DNA from: DAOUBP01 sp034432655
GTDB taxonomy: Bacteria > Chloroflexota > Anaerolineae > CG2-30-64-16
Direction of reading: 5' to 3'
Length of the DNA: 64,000 nt
Assembly: GCA_034432655.1 (NCBI GenBank)
Contig: DAOUBP010000152.1
Span: forward strand, 55,370 to 119,369
Below, piece by piece: positions 50,911 to 58,581 of the stretch. Under the pieces are notes generated by a model, which saw only the letters and a list, made by a program, of their open reading frames with translations, had not been told where the DNA came from and did not search any database. The position numbers and the translations under genes are program-made. How positions within the stretch are numbered: the first letter of the stretch is position 1; every line of letters starts with the position of its first letter.

Positions 50911-52146
50911 TCACGGACATCGGATGACCCCCTGCGCCCAAAGGCAGCCGCCGCAGGTGGGGAAGGTGTTGCCGAAGCAATCTTCCTCGTTGGCCAGGCT
51001 GTAGTCGCAGCCGCCGCAGAAGGTGCACGGCGAGAAGTCGAACCTCTGCACGCGGCGGCGGAAGGCGATGTGCCCCTCCTCGTGCCACAGGTCGGCCAAC
51101 GGTTTCTCGGCCAGGGTGCCGACGATGTAGGGCCGGCTGTGCCGCTCCCGGTCGTTCAGGTAGCTCATGTGATCGTGCAGCAGCGGCAGACACAGGCTGA
51201 ACCCGCCGTCCCAGCGAATCGCGGCCGCGCCGGCGTCTATGAACGGGCAGCGGTTGTTGGCCGCGCCCAGGTTCTGGTCCACCAGGGCGATGTTGCGATG
51301 GCTGCGGAACACGCCGTACAAGGCCGGCGCGGTCTCGGCGTTCACGTCCATCTTGGGCAGCTCCACGCGCGGGGTCCAGACCGAGGGGAGATAGGTGATG
51401 TCGTTGAGCGCGCGGTGATAGAGGATCTCGTCGCGCATCTCCGCAGTGTAGGGCAATACGTTGGTGACCAGATAGCGCGTGGCGCCCAGGTGCGCGCCCA
51501 GGGCGAGTAGCTGGGGCAGGTCGGCGATGTTGCGGCGCATGGCCACGAATGCGATGCCGATCTCAGGCCGCGGCCGGTGCGCGGGCGGTCGCAGCGCGGC
51601 GAAGCGGCGCACGTTGGCCAGCACCTCGGGCAGCGCCGCGCCCAGGCGCACATCGGCGTAGCTCTCCGGCCGGGCGCCGTCCAGCGATACCCACAGCCGG
51701 TCCAGCCCGGCCGCAATGAGCTGACGGGAGGTCTGCTCGCTCAGCAGGATCCCGTTGGTGATCAGCTCGACGAAGCAGCCGAACGCCTTCACTGCGGCCA
51801 CCATGTCAGCGATGCGCGGGTGCGCCAACGGCTCGCCGAATCCCCCGAAAAAGACGGTCGGCGGCGGCGTGAAGGCGCGCAGCCCGCTCAGCACGGCTGC
51901 GAAAGTGGCGTCGCTCATATCGCCCTGTACCTCGTCCCACACGTTGCGGATGCAGGTGCGACACGCCAGGTTGCAGCGCGCGGTCGGCTCGATGTAGAGC
52001 TTGGCCAGATGCGTCACCGGCCGGCGCAGATGCAGGCCATCGGTCGTCTCTTCCACCATCACCGGCGCGCCCGGCGTCAGGCCGAAACGCGCGGCGATCT
52101 CAGCCGGCAACACCAGCCGGCCGTCCTCGCCAAATTCAGCGTTCAA
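50911..52146 (-). CDS. AbrB-domain radical SAM/SPASM-type protein (copy 1; possible tungsten-cofactor enzyme maturase)
   Basis: 411 residues from TTG 52146, chosen because GGAGGGGAGC sits just before it; a frame to 52248 lacks a ribosome site. Residues 1-45 (LNAEFGEDGRLVLPAEIAAR) are a SpoVT/AbrB-like domain. The radical SAM core has ARCNLACRTCIRNVWDE (CxxxCxxC), VFFGGFGEPLAHP and LWVSLDGARPESY. The C-terminus has many Cys (CTFCGGCDYSLANEEDC, PTCGGCLWAQGVIRCP) for auxiliary clusters; this ending resembles W-cofactor oxidoreductase maturases (recalled, not checked). Last gene of the minus-strand set with SufC/SufB and DUF59, whose Fe-S role fits a multi-cluster enzyme. Confidence 0.85.
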   Translation of the reverse strand: MNAEFGEDGRLVLPAEIAARFGLTPGAPVMVEETTDGLHLRRPVTHLAKLYIEPTARCNLACRTCIRNVWDEVQGDMSDATFAAVLSGLRAFTPPPTVFFGGFGEPLAHPRIADMVAAVKAFGCFVELITNGILLSEQTSRQLIAAGLDRLWVSLDGARPESYADVRLGAALPEVLANVRRFAALRPPAHRPRPEIGIAFVAMRRNIADLPQLLALGAHLGATRYLVTNVLPYTAEMRDEILYHRALNDITYLPSVWTPRVELPKMDVNAETAPALYGVFRSHRNIALVDQNLGAANNRCPFIDAGAAAIRWDGGFSLCLPLLHDHMSYLNDRERHSRPYIVGTLAEKPLADLWHEEGHIAFRRRVQRFDFSPCTFCGGCDYSLANEEDCFGNTFPTCGGCLWAQGVIRCP

Positions 52147-52177
52147 GCTCCCCTCCGATGGTGTTTTGTCGTGGATA

Positions 52178-52309
52178 CACGGATTTGCACAAATTGGGAT
52201 GTTTTCGGATCTCTGGTCTTGACAACGCTGACCGCCGACCGCAGGCACCTGACGGCCGCGCCCCCTCCTCCGCCCCGGTGAACGATCCGTGTAATTCGTG
52301 GAATCCGTG
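52178..52309. repeat. imperfect inverted repeat CACGGATT / AATCCGTG in the spacer
   Basis: The 183-base gap before the radical SAM gene has CACGGATTTGCACAAATT (52178-52195) and AATTCGTGGAATCCGTG (52293-52309), near-complementary arms, with no gene between. ATCCGTG-type repeats are common dispersed elements. Confidence 0.5.
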
Positions 52310-52329
52310 GCCGATAAACGCTTCCCGCC

Positions 52330-52644
52330 TTAGCGCCGGCCCCACAGGCCGTTCAGCCACGACTGCCAGTCCTGAGACGCGCCGGGCGGCTGCCACGGCT
52401 CATCCAGGAATTCGACCCGGACGTCGGTGACCCCCGGCAACGCGGCGACCGCTCGCTGCGCCTGCCAGGCGATCAGGCCTGCTAGCGGACAGCCGGGCGC
52501 GGTGAGCACGAGCTGCACGGTCACCTGGCCGTCCATGATGCCGATCCGCTTCACCATGCCCAGGTCCACTACATTCGCGCCCAGCTCCGGGTCAATCACC
52601 CCGCGCAGCGCCTCGCGCACAGCCTCTTCGGTCAACTCACTCAC
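52330..52644 (-). CDS. MIP18/DUF59 family Fe-S assembly factor (SufT-like)
   Basis: 104 residues from GTG 52644 (GGGGAGG upstream). The family motifs are clear: ALRGVIDPELGANVVDLGMV near the N-terminus and the conserved TAPGCPL with its essential Cys. DUF59 proteins help load or mature Fe-S clusters, as free SufT or in larger carriers. It is encoded after the SufB-like gene and before the radical SAM gene on the same strand. The tail (ASQDWQSWLNGLW) is unusual for the family and rich in Trp. Confidence 0.92.
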   Translation of the reverse strand: MSELTEEAVREALRGVIDPELGANVVDLGMVKRIGIMDGQVTVQLVLTAPGCPLAGLIAWQAQRAVAALPGVTDVRVEFLDEPWQPPGASQDWQSWLNGLWGRR

Positions 52645-52668
52645 CCTCGCCTCCCCGCGTCAAATGGC

Positions 52669-52740
52669 TCACACGAAGACACGAAGACACCAAGAAGAAT
52701 CCAAATCTCTGCGTCTTTGTGTCTTTGTGTCTCCGTGTGA
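52669..52740. repeat. CACAAAGACAC-type inverted repeat, copy 1
   Basis: Arms 52669-52690 (TCACACGAAGACACGAAGAC...) and 52719-52740 (GTGTCTTTGTGTCTCCGTGT...) pair at 20 of 22 positions. They fill the spacer between the SufB-like and DUF59 genes. The same repeat occurs at 62793-62858 and as a half copy near 60080-60105. Confidence 0.8.
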
Positions 52741-52745
52741 GACCC

Positions 52746-53738
52746 CTACTCCGACACCAACATGCCGCGGATGATGACATCCACGGCCGCGTCTTCGTCC
52801 AGGCCGCGCGCCATCAGCGTCTCCAGCTCCTTGCGGTTGACCGAGCCGATGGACGCCTCGTGGGTCACCTGCGCCTGATCGTCCCGCACGATCACCACGG
52901 GCGTGTTGCGCGCGACGGCCTCATCCCGCACGATCTCGGTGCAGTCCATGTGGCCGCGTGCGGCCGGTGCGTTGCCCTCGGCGGTGGTGTACACCTCGCT
53001 CACGGCCGTGTCGCGCACTGCGATGCGCGTCTTGGTCAACCCGCGCGCGCCCTCGCCGTTCAGGTGCAGTGTCTCGTTCACCTGCAGATGGTCGTCGCCC
53101 TGGCCGTAGGCTTTGGTCGAGAGCTCGGCCACGCCGTACTCGCCGACCGTCACGTCGTAATCGAACGCCAGCCGGCCCACCCGGCCCTGCACCAGGTTGA
53201 AGCTGGTGAAGAAGCGGCCGCCGGCGTCTACTTCGACCCGGGCCTTGGGCAAGACCTCGATGCCGCCGTGCGGGCCGTGGTAATGCGACTCGGCATAGCG
53301 CATGAGCGCGCCCGGCCCTACGTGGATGTGGGCGTCCATGATGTGCTGCAGGCGCAGCGCGTTAGGGAAGGTGCAGTGCGCGATGAACTCCACCTGCGCG
53401 CCCGCGCCGATCTCGTACTCAGCCTCGATGCGCTGCACCCCTTCGGCCGGCAACATGCCGAAGCAGAGGTGCACCGGCCGTTCGATCTTCGCGCCCGGCT
53501 CGACGGCGATGCGCGCCCGCACGCCATCGGGCAGCGTCTCGGCCTCGAAATGCACGCCCGGCACTTCGTTGGCGGCCAGGACCCGGTTGGCGCTGACCAC
53601 CAGGGTGGCCGCCTTCGGTGCACGCAGGACGCTCGGATCGCCGCCGGCCTGGCTGTAAGCTTCCAGCAACGCCTCGTATTCGTTGGCCCAGCCCGGTGCG
53701 GGGGCGATGGGTCGGTGGGTCGCTTTGTAAGTTGTCAT
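52746..53738 (-). CDS. SufB/SufD-family Fe-S scaffold, minimal type (SmsB-like)
   Basis: 330 residues from ATG 53738 (AGGAGA 7 nt upstream; a TTG at 53744 is less likely). Much shorter than SufB (~480) and similar in length to the minimal SufB/SmsB proteins of archaea and anaerobes. The family's beta-helix core is present (EVLPKARVEVDAGGRFFTSF; VNETLHLNGEGARGLTKTRI) with the conserved late block GHMDCTEIVRDEA containing the cluster/persulfide Cys, then QVTHEASIGSVNRKELETLM, which has the catalytic-type His/Glu. With SufC just upstream it forms a SufBC-type scaffold complex in the cytoplasm. Confidence 0.9.
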   Translation of the reverse strand: MTTYKATHRPIAPAPGWANEYEALLEAYSQAGGDPSVLRAPKAATLVVSANRVLAANEVPGVHFEAETLPDGVRARIAVEPGAKIERPVHLCFGMLPAEGVQRIEAEYEIGAGAQVEFIAHCTFPNALRLQHIMDAHIHVGPGALMRYAESHYHGPHGGIEVLPKARVEVDAGGRFFTSFNLVQGRVGRLAFDYDVTVGEYGVAELSTKAYGQGDDHLQVNETLHLNGEGARGLTKTRIAVRDTAVSEVYTTAEGNAPAARGHMDCTEIVRDEAVARNTPVVIVRDDQAQVTHEASIGSVNRKELETLMARGLDEDAAVDVIIRGMLVSE

Positions 53739-53794
53739 AACCAATCTCCTGCACGGTCGTTCAAGCCATCAGCAGATATCATGCGAGGGGTGAG

Positions 53795-53843
53795 CCTCCT
53801 CAGATGCGACCCGTCGGGCAAAACCGTCCGCATCTGAGGAGGC
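53795..53843. terminator. hairpin between the SufC-like and SufB-like genes
   Basis: A perfect 15-bp stem, GCCTCCTCAGATGCG (53795-53809) with CGCATCTGAGGAGGC (53829-53843), loop 19 bases. It sits in the 116-base gap within the operon, so it more likely adjusts relative expression or stabilises the upstream message than ends the operon. Confidence 0.65.
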
Positions 53844-53854
53844 GCTCTCCGCGA

Positions 53855-54649
53855 TTATCTGCTGTCCGCCTCTACCGCCAGGGCAATGCGCTCTGCCACC
53901 GGCCAGGGTTGCGCGCCGAACGCCTCGCCGTGCGGCCGACAACGCCGTCCATAGAAGACGCGCGTCTCGTCCGGGTTGCCCGAGAAGACGATGCTGCCCT
54001 GGCACATGAGGGAGGCCGAGTCGGCCACGGCCAACATCTCATCGCGGTGCGTGATGAGCAACACCGCCGTGCCCTGGTCGGCCATGCGCCGGATCAGCGC
54101 GGCGATATCGCCCAGGGTCAGGGTGTCCACGCCGGAATCCGGTTCATCGAGGATGGCCAGCTTCGGCCGCATGGCGAACACCGACGCCAGCTCGATCCGC
54201 TTGCGTTCGCCGCCCGAGAGGGCGTGGTTGACCGGCCGCTTCAGGTAGACGGCCGGCGGCAGCGCCACCGCCTCCAGCGCGGCCGCGATGCGGGCCGGGC
54301 CTGAAGGTGCTTCGCGATCGGCCTCACGCGCGCCCAGGGCCAGGTACGCGCCGACCGGCAGCCCCTCGAAGCGCGCCGGCTCCTGCCAGGCCAGCGTCAG
54401 CCCCAGCCGGGCGCGCTCGGTGATGCTCAGCCGCGTGATGTCCTGGCCGGCGAACCAGATGCGCCCCTCATCGGGCGTGTAGCCGGCGCAGCCCATCAGC
54501 GTGTAGGCCAGGGACGACTTGCCCGAGCCGTTGAGGCCCAACAGGCCGTGCACCTCGCCGGGCTGGACAACCAGGTTGACGCGGCGCAGGACTTCGTAGC
54601 CCTCGCGACGGAGGCTCAAATTCTCGACTCGCAATAAGGGTTCAGTCAT
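53855..54649 (-). CDS. SufC-like ABC ATPase for Fe-S assembly (SmsC)
   Basis: 264 residues. Walker A LLGLNGSGKSSLAYTLMG, SufC-type LSLRREGYEVLRRVNLVVQP start, signature HALSGGERKRIELASVF, Walker B KLAILDEPDSGVDTL (the DEPDSG variant typical of SufC) and LLITHRDEML. Slightly longer than E. coli SufC (248). It energises the SufB-type scaffold encoded just downstream. No transmembrane partner exists here, which excludes an importer. Upstream are an unusual mini-ORF, a 7-bp GC hairpin (54717-54735) and a methyltransferase gene. Confidence 0.92.
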   Translation of the reverse strand: MTEPLLRVENLSLRREGYEVLRRVNLVVQPGEVHGLLGLNGSGKSSLAYTLMGCAGYTPDEGRIWFAGQDITRLSITERARLGLTLAWQEPARFEGLPVGAYLALGAREADREAPSGPARIAAALEAVALPPAVYLKRPVNHALSGGERKRIELASVFAMRPKLAILDEPDSGVDTLTLGDIAALIRRMADQGTAVLLITHRDEMLAVADSASLMCQGSIVFSGNPDETRVFYGRRCRPHGEAFGAQPWPVAERIALAVEADSR

Positions 54650-54716
54650 GGCATGTCCGACGGTGAATCTAAAAACCGCTTCAGCGTAACACGAGATTCA
54701 TTCTGCAACCTGACAC

Positions 54717-54735
54717 GTGCGCGCCGGACGCGCAC
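54717..54735. other. GC hairpin in the spacer before the SufC-like gene
   Basis: GTGCGCG (54717-54723), loop CCGGA, CGCGCAC (54729-54735). It lies 67 bases upstream of the SufC-like start in a 185-base gap with no other feature than a possible TATTAT box on the minus strand. It may be a terminator or attenuator after the methyltransferase unit. Confidence 0.4.
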
Positions 54736-54834
54736 ATTGCAGGGCGATCCAATCTTCGCACCACCGTCTCAATAATATGCCCGTTGTCGCATTTCTGCCA
54801 TGAGACACGTCATGTCGCGACCAATGGGAGCATC

Positions 54835-54921
54835 TCAAATCTCGTGAGTATCGCGCAGCGCGGCCGGGATGGCCTCGACCGCGTCGTCCAGGTCGTCGGC
54901 CGTGTACTGCGTGGGCGGCAT
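54835..54921 (-). CDS. 28-codon ORF coupled to the methyltransferase (TAATG overlap)
   Basis: The ATG (54919-54921) shares its first base with the methyltransferase TAA, a classical coupling signal. The product is MPPTQYTADDLDDAVEAIPA followed by ALRDTHEI. No homologue is recognised; it could be the truncated start of a lost gene (acidic helical N-terminus) or a short regulatory peptide. Evidence for translation is only the overlap. Confidence 0.35.
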   Translation of the reverse strand: MPPTQYTADDLDDAVEAIPAALRDTHEI

Positions 54922-55598
54922 TACCCGTCCTTGCGGGCCACGACGACGGCCACGGGCAGGCCGCCGATGGCGCCCCGGGCCACCTCCAGCGGCTCGAAGC
55001 CGTTGCGGGAAAGGGTGTCGGCCAGGGGGATGGGCCGACAATCAATCCACTGCGGAAAGCGCCGGTTGGCCCAGCCGTAGAGCCGCGTGGCCAGGGTTGG
55101 CCGGGCCGGCCGGTCGAGGGCGACGACGCTCAGCCGGCCGGCGTCGGCGAGCACCCGCCGGCACTCGGCCAGCAGGCGCGCGGCGGCCGGGTCGCCGAAC
55201 AGCTCCAGCGTGAAGCTCATGAAGACGGCCGTGAAGCAGCCGGCCGCAAACGGCAGCGCGAGCCCGTCCCCGCGGATCACGGCCGCGGCCGGGTAGCCGG
55301 CGCGCAGCACGCGGCCGCGCGCCACCCGACACATGCCCGCGGCAAGGTCCAGGCCGCAGGCCAGCCCCGCCGGCCCGGTCGCGGCCGCCAGGTCGAGCAG
55401 GCCGTGGCCGGTCCCGCAGCCGATCTCCAGGACCCGCTCGCCCGCGGCGACGTGCAACTTGCGCACGGCCAGCGCGCGCCAGCGCGACTCGAACGGCCCG
55501 CTCAGCAGGTCGTACCAGCGGCTGAGCCGGTCGTAGTTGCTGCGGGGCTCGTGGCCGGCCCCGCGCATGCTCTCTACATCGGGCAGAACATGGCGCAT
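54921..55598 (-). CDS. UbiE-type class I SAM methyltransferase
   Basis: 225 residues from ATG 55598, which lies 6 bases after an extended -10 box (TGATATACT), so probably leaderless. SAM motifs: NYDRLSRWYDLLSGPFESRW, VLEIGCGTGHGLLDLAAATG, GLDLAAGMCRVA, GDGLALPFAAGCFTAVFMSF and a beta4 ending GRLSVVALDR, as in UbiE/Coq5 and arsenite-methyltransferase-like families. It lacks the conserved Cys set of ArsM (its cysteines are C58, C75, C84, C113, C141 and C189 by rough count; a precise check is needed). Substrate unknown. The gene is divergent from the ClC channel. Confidence 0.85.
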   Translation of the reverse strand: MRHVLPDVESMRGAGHEPRSNYDRLSRWYDLLSGPFESRWRALAVRKLHVAAGERVLEIGCGTGHGLLDLAAATGPAGLACGLDLAAGMCRVARGRVLRAGYPAAAVIRGDGLALPFAAGCFTAVFMSFTLELFGDPAAARLLAECRRVLADAGRLSVVALDRPARPTLATRLYGWANRRFPQWIDCRPIPLADTLSRNGFEPLEVARGAIGGLPVAVVVARKDG

Positions 55599-55604
55599 GT
55601 ACCA

Positions 55605-55655
55605 AGTATATCACAGCACGATGATTTCGAAAGCCGACACATTGAGGAGTATAAT
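55605..55655. promoter_or_regulatory. overlapping divergent promoters around TTTCGAAA
   Basis: Minus strand: TTTCGA, 16 bases, TATACT (rc of 55605-55610) with extended TGA, for the methyltransferase. Plus strand: TTCGAA (55626-55631), 18 bases, TATAAT (55650-55655) for the ClC gene. Both -35 boxes fall in the same 8-bp palindrome TTTCGAAA (55625-55632), so one factor could switch both. Confidence 0.55.
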
Positions 55656-55831
55656 GAAGACCCGTCACCCGCTGGCGGGACAACCGGGGCCCGATCGGCA
55701 TCGGCCGAAACAGATCGGCTCACACGATGACGCAAAGGCGCCAGGGCGCCGGCGGGTCTCTGCGTGGCCTGGCGTGCGGGTGGCTCGTTCGCCAGATCTC
55801 ACAGTTCACGGACAAAGGAGGGAAGTTGGGG

Positions 55832-57847
55832 TTGTCTTTTCGCATGTTGACCGTCCACGATCTCCGCGGCCGGCTGGCGCGGCTGATGCCCTCCGGCATG
55901 ATGCTCCTGGGCCTGGTGGCCGTGCTCGTGGGGCTGGCCACGGGCGCGGGCATCTGGCTCTTCAAGCAGATGATCGGCTGGGTGCACGCCGCGGCCTTCG
56001 GAGGGTTGGGCGCGGCGCTGGGCCGGCTGGGGCCGTGGACCGTGGCCTTGCTGCCGGCGGCCGGCGGCCTGATCGTCGGCGCGCTGTGGCAGCGGTTCGT
56101 GGGCCACGAACGCTTCCACGGCGTGGCGGGCGTGATGGAGGCGGTGGCGCTGGCCGGCGGCCGGCTGGAATATCGCCTGGCGCCCGTCAAGACTGTCGCC
56201 GCGGCCCTCTCCATCGGCAGCGGCGCCTCGGTCGGGCCGGAGGACCCATCGGTGCAGGTGGGCGCCAACCTGGGCTCGTTTGCCGGCCAGAAGCTGCGCT
56301 TCTCCGACGACTGGGTGCGCACGCTGGTGGCCGCGGGGGTGGCGGCCGGCATCGCGGCCGCGTTCAACGCGCCCATCGCCGGGGTCTTCTTCGCGCTGGA
56401 GATCGTTTTGGGCGAGCTCGGCAGCGGCGGCGGGTTGGGCGCGGTCGTCCTGGCAGCGGTGACCTCGGCGGTCTTCACTCAATCGGTCACGGGGCCGCAG
56501 CCCGCCTTCCGGGTGCCGGAGTACGCGTTCCATTCGGCCAAGGAACTGCCGCTCTACCTGGGGCTGGGGCTGTTGGCCGGGCCGCTGGCGGCGGCGTACA
56601 TCGGCGCGCTCTACACGGCCAGGGACCTCTTCGGCCGTTGGCGCATCCCGGCCTGGTTGAAGCCGGCCGCGGCCGGGCTGGCCGTGGGGGTGGTCGGCAT
56701 CTGGCTGCCGCAGGTGTTCGGCGTGGGCTATGAGACCATTGACGCCATCTTCAACGGCCCACAACTGCCAGCCGCGCTGCTCTTGGTCTTGCTGGTCGCC
56801 AAGCTGATCCTGACCGCCGTCAGCATCGGCGGCGGGTTCCCGGGCGGGGTGTTTGCGCCCTCCCTCTTCCTGGGCGCCACCCTGGGCGCGGCCTATGGCC
56901 TGGTGCTGGAGCGCTTCTTCCCGCTGCTCTTGATCGCGCCGCCCGCCTACGCGATGGTCGGCATGGCCGCGGTGCTGGCGGCTGCGGTCCACGCGCCCCT
57001 CACGGCCATCATCCTGCTGTTCGAGATGACGCGCGACTACCGCATCATCCTGCCGCTGATGTTCGCGGTGATCGTCGCCATGTTGCTCGCGCAGGCCCTG
57101 CGCCGCGACTCGGTCTACACCCTCAGCCTGACGCGCAAGGGGCTGCGCCTGGAGCGCGGCCGCGATGTGGAGGTGCTGGAGGGGATCACCGTGGCGGAGG
57201 TGATGGAGCGCCACGGCCGCGTCCTGCACGAGGACGACACGCTGGAGGCTGCGGCCGAGGTCTTCGCCCAGACCCGGCATCATGGCCTGCCGGTGGTGGA
57301 CGCCGACGGCCGCCTGGTGGGCATCATGACCGTGCAAGACCTGGAGCGGGCCCAGGCCGCACCGCAGCCGTTGAGGACGGTGGGGCAGGCCTGCACGCGC
57401 GATCTGCTGGTGGCCTATCCGGACGAGAGCATCGGCGCGGCGTTGCGCCGCATGGGCCGGCGCGATGTGGGGCGGCTGCCGGTGGTGGCGCGCGACGATC
57501 CCCGCCGCCTGCTGGGCGTGTTGCGCCGGGTGGACCTGGTGCGGGCGTACGACATCGCGCTCTCCCGTCGCGCGGCGCTGCGCCATCGCGCGCACCGGAC
57601 GCGGTTGGATGTCTCCACCGGCGACCTGCGCGTGGAGGAGATCGAGATCCGGCCCGGCGCGCCGTGCGACCGGCGTCGGGTGGCCGAGGTGGCCTGGCCG
57701 CGCGCCGCGGTGATCGCCAGCGTGCGCCGCGGGGGCGAGCTGCTCATCCCGCACGGCGACACGCAGTTGCAGGCGGGCGACGTCGTGGTAGCCGTGGCCG
57801 AAGGGGACGCGGCCGGTGAGCTGCGCCGGCTCTGCGGCGCAGAGTGA
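55832..57847 (+). CDS. ClC-family chloride channel/transporter with CBS pair and TrkA-C domain
   Basis: About 671 residues from TTG 55832 (AAAGGAGGG 9 nt upstream; TTG 55826 or ATG 55844 are alternatives). ClC motifs: IGSGASVGPEDPSVQVGANL, with Glu at the gating position of the GxEGP-type loop, and GGGFPGGVFAPSLFLGATLG. About 10 membrane segments to residue 430, then two CBS domains (VMERHGRVLHEDDTLEAAAE; RDLLVAYPDESIGAALRRM) and a C-terminal TrkA-C/RCK-C region (LQAGDVVVAVAEGDAAGEL). The extra TrkA-C domain suggests ligand gating. It is convergent to the Fe-S protein gene, separated by the palindromic repeats. A 170-nt leader is predicted from the TATAAT at 55650. Confidence 0.92.
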   Translation: MSFRMLTVHDLRGRLARLMPSGMMLLGLVAVLVGLATGAGIWLFKQMIGWVHAAAFGGLGAALGRLGPWTVALLPAAGGLIVGALWQRFVGHERFHGVAGVMEAVALAGGRLEYRLAPVKTVAAALSIGSGASVGPEDPSVQVGANLGSFAGQKLRFSDDWVRTLVAAGVAAGIAAAFNAPIAGVFFALEIVLGELGSGGGLGAVVLAAVTSAVFTQSVTGPQPAFRVPEYAFHSAKELPLYLGLGLLAGPLAAAYIGALYTARDLFGRWRIPAWLKPAAAGLAVGVVGIWLPQVFGVGYETIDAIFNGPQLPAALLLVLLVAKLILTAVSIGGGFPGGVFAPSLFLGATLGAAYGLVLERFFPLLLIAPPAYAMVGMAAVLAAAVHAPLTAIILLFEMTRDYRIILPLMFAVIVAMLLAQALRRDSVYTLSLTRKGLRLERGRDVEVLEGITVAEVMERHGRVLHEDDTLEAAAEVFAQTRHHGLPVVDADGRLVGIMTVQDLERAQAAPQPLRTVGQACTRDLLVAYPDESIGAALRRMGRRDVGRLPVVARDDPRRLLGVLRRVDLVRAYDIALSRRAALRHRAHRTRLDVSTGDLRVEEIEIRPGAPCDRRRVAEVAWPRAAVIASVRRGGELLIPHGDTQLQAGDVVVAVAEGDAAGELRRLCGAE

Positions 57848-57880
57848 GTCAAGGGGATGTTGTGGTGCGTGAGGCCTCGT

Positions 57881-57995
57881 GTAGAGACGTTGCATGCAAC
57901 GTCTCTACACAAGGCAACGTCTCTACACGAGGCAACGTCTCTACGCGAGGCAACGTCTCTACACAAGGCAACGTCTCTACGATGCGCCGTCTCTA
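57881..57995. repeat. 28-bp palindrome followed by five 18-bp tandem units
   Basis: A perfect 28-bp palindrome, half-site GTAGAGACGTTGCA, occupies 57881-57908. Its right half then repeats as 18-bp units of the type GCAACGTCTCTACACAAG at 57896, 57914, 57932, 57950 and 57968, ending with a partial unit at 57986. This fills the spacer between convergent ClC and Fe-S genes and reaches the stop codon of the latter. The GTAGAGACG / CGTCTCTAC motif is a known dispersed palindromic repeat type in cyanobacteria (recalled). Confidence 0.9.
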
Positions 57996-58556
57996 CGACG
58001 GCCGCGGTGGTTCGGCGCGCGGGCCGATGGCCGGCATCGGCACGAGCAGGGCCTCCAGCTCGGCCCGCCGCCCGGCATAAGCCGGTTCGTAGAGGGGCGT
58101 GCACGCCGTCAGCTCGACCTGCGCCGCAGCCAGTTTCAGGGCGAAGTTCCAGCAGCCCGGCTGGCCGCAGGCGCGACAATTCGTGCCCGGCAGAAGCTTG
58201 TACAGCGCCATCGCGGTCGGCCGCTGCCGCTCGGTGGTGTCGGGCGCGATCTCGTCCCGGCGCTCCCAGGTGCGGTTGACCAGGTCAATCACCCCTTTGA
58301 GCTCCTCCAGCGCCGCCTCGCGATCCTCAACGTTGCTGACATCGATTTCGTAGGCGTGAAAGGCGATGTTGCGGCCGCCCTTTTTCCAGGTGAGGGTGTT
58401 CGCAGCCCGGTTGTACACCGCTCCGCGCAGGGTAGCGTTCAGGTAGGGCAGCACAGCCGAGATGTCGGTCATCAGCGCAGCGCGCGCCGAGAAGCGTTCC
58501 GCCCCCGGCTCGCAGGGCGGCGTAAAGACCTCGATGTCGTAGTCCTGGATCAGCAT
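57993..58556 (-). CDS. Fe-S domain protein (PF04060-like)
   Basis: 187 residues from ATG 58556 (GAGGAGGA upstream). The N-terminal 120 residues are an unrecognised alpha/beta region (LMTDISAVLPYLNATLRGAV; KKGGRNIAFHAYEIDV). Residues about 128-165 carry a four-Cys Fe-S motif: LLPGTNCRACGQPGCWNFAL followed by LTACTPLYEPAY, the CxxCx4Cx~16C spacing of the domain found in RnfB and corrinoid Fe-S proteins. It is the last gene of the ACR3/radical SAM/FmdE cluster, 25 nt after the thioredoxin-CcdA gene. A cytoplasmic electron carrier or metal-handling role is inferred. Confidence 0.85.
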   Translation of the reverse strand: MLIQDYDIEVFTPPCEPGAERFSARAALMTDISAVLPYLNATLRGAVYNRAANTLTWKKGGRNIAFHAYEIDVSNVEDREAALEELKGVIDLVNRTWERRDEIAPDTTERQRPTAMALYKLLPGTNCRACGQPGCWNFALKLAAAQVELTACTPLYEPAYAGRRAELEALLVPMPAIGPRAEPPRPS

Positions 58557-58581
58557 CGAATCCTCCTCATCATTCGTGCAT

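Noticed and set aside
54698..55045. A 115-codon frame opposite/overlapping the methyltransferase end
   Set aside because: Trp/Arg/Pro-rich without motif; it is the wrong frame of the methyltransferase gene.
54921..55598. Arsenite methyltransferase ArsM
   Set aside because: UbiE-type motifs fit, but I do not see the ArsM-specific conserved cysteine arrangement; proximity to ACR3 (7 kb, other transcription unit) is weak support.
55799..57895. A 698-codon open frame antisense to the ClC gene
   Set aside because: The ClC frame shows clear family motifs; the antisense frame is His/Arg/Gln/Ala-rich without motifs, typical of opposite frames in GC-rich genes.
57896..57995. CRISPR array
   Set aside because: Units are 18 bp and contiguous without spacers; it is a tandem repeat derived from the adjacent palindrome. 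No cas genes are nearby.
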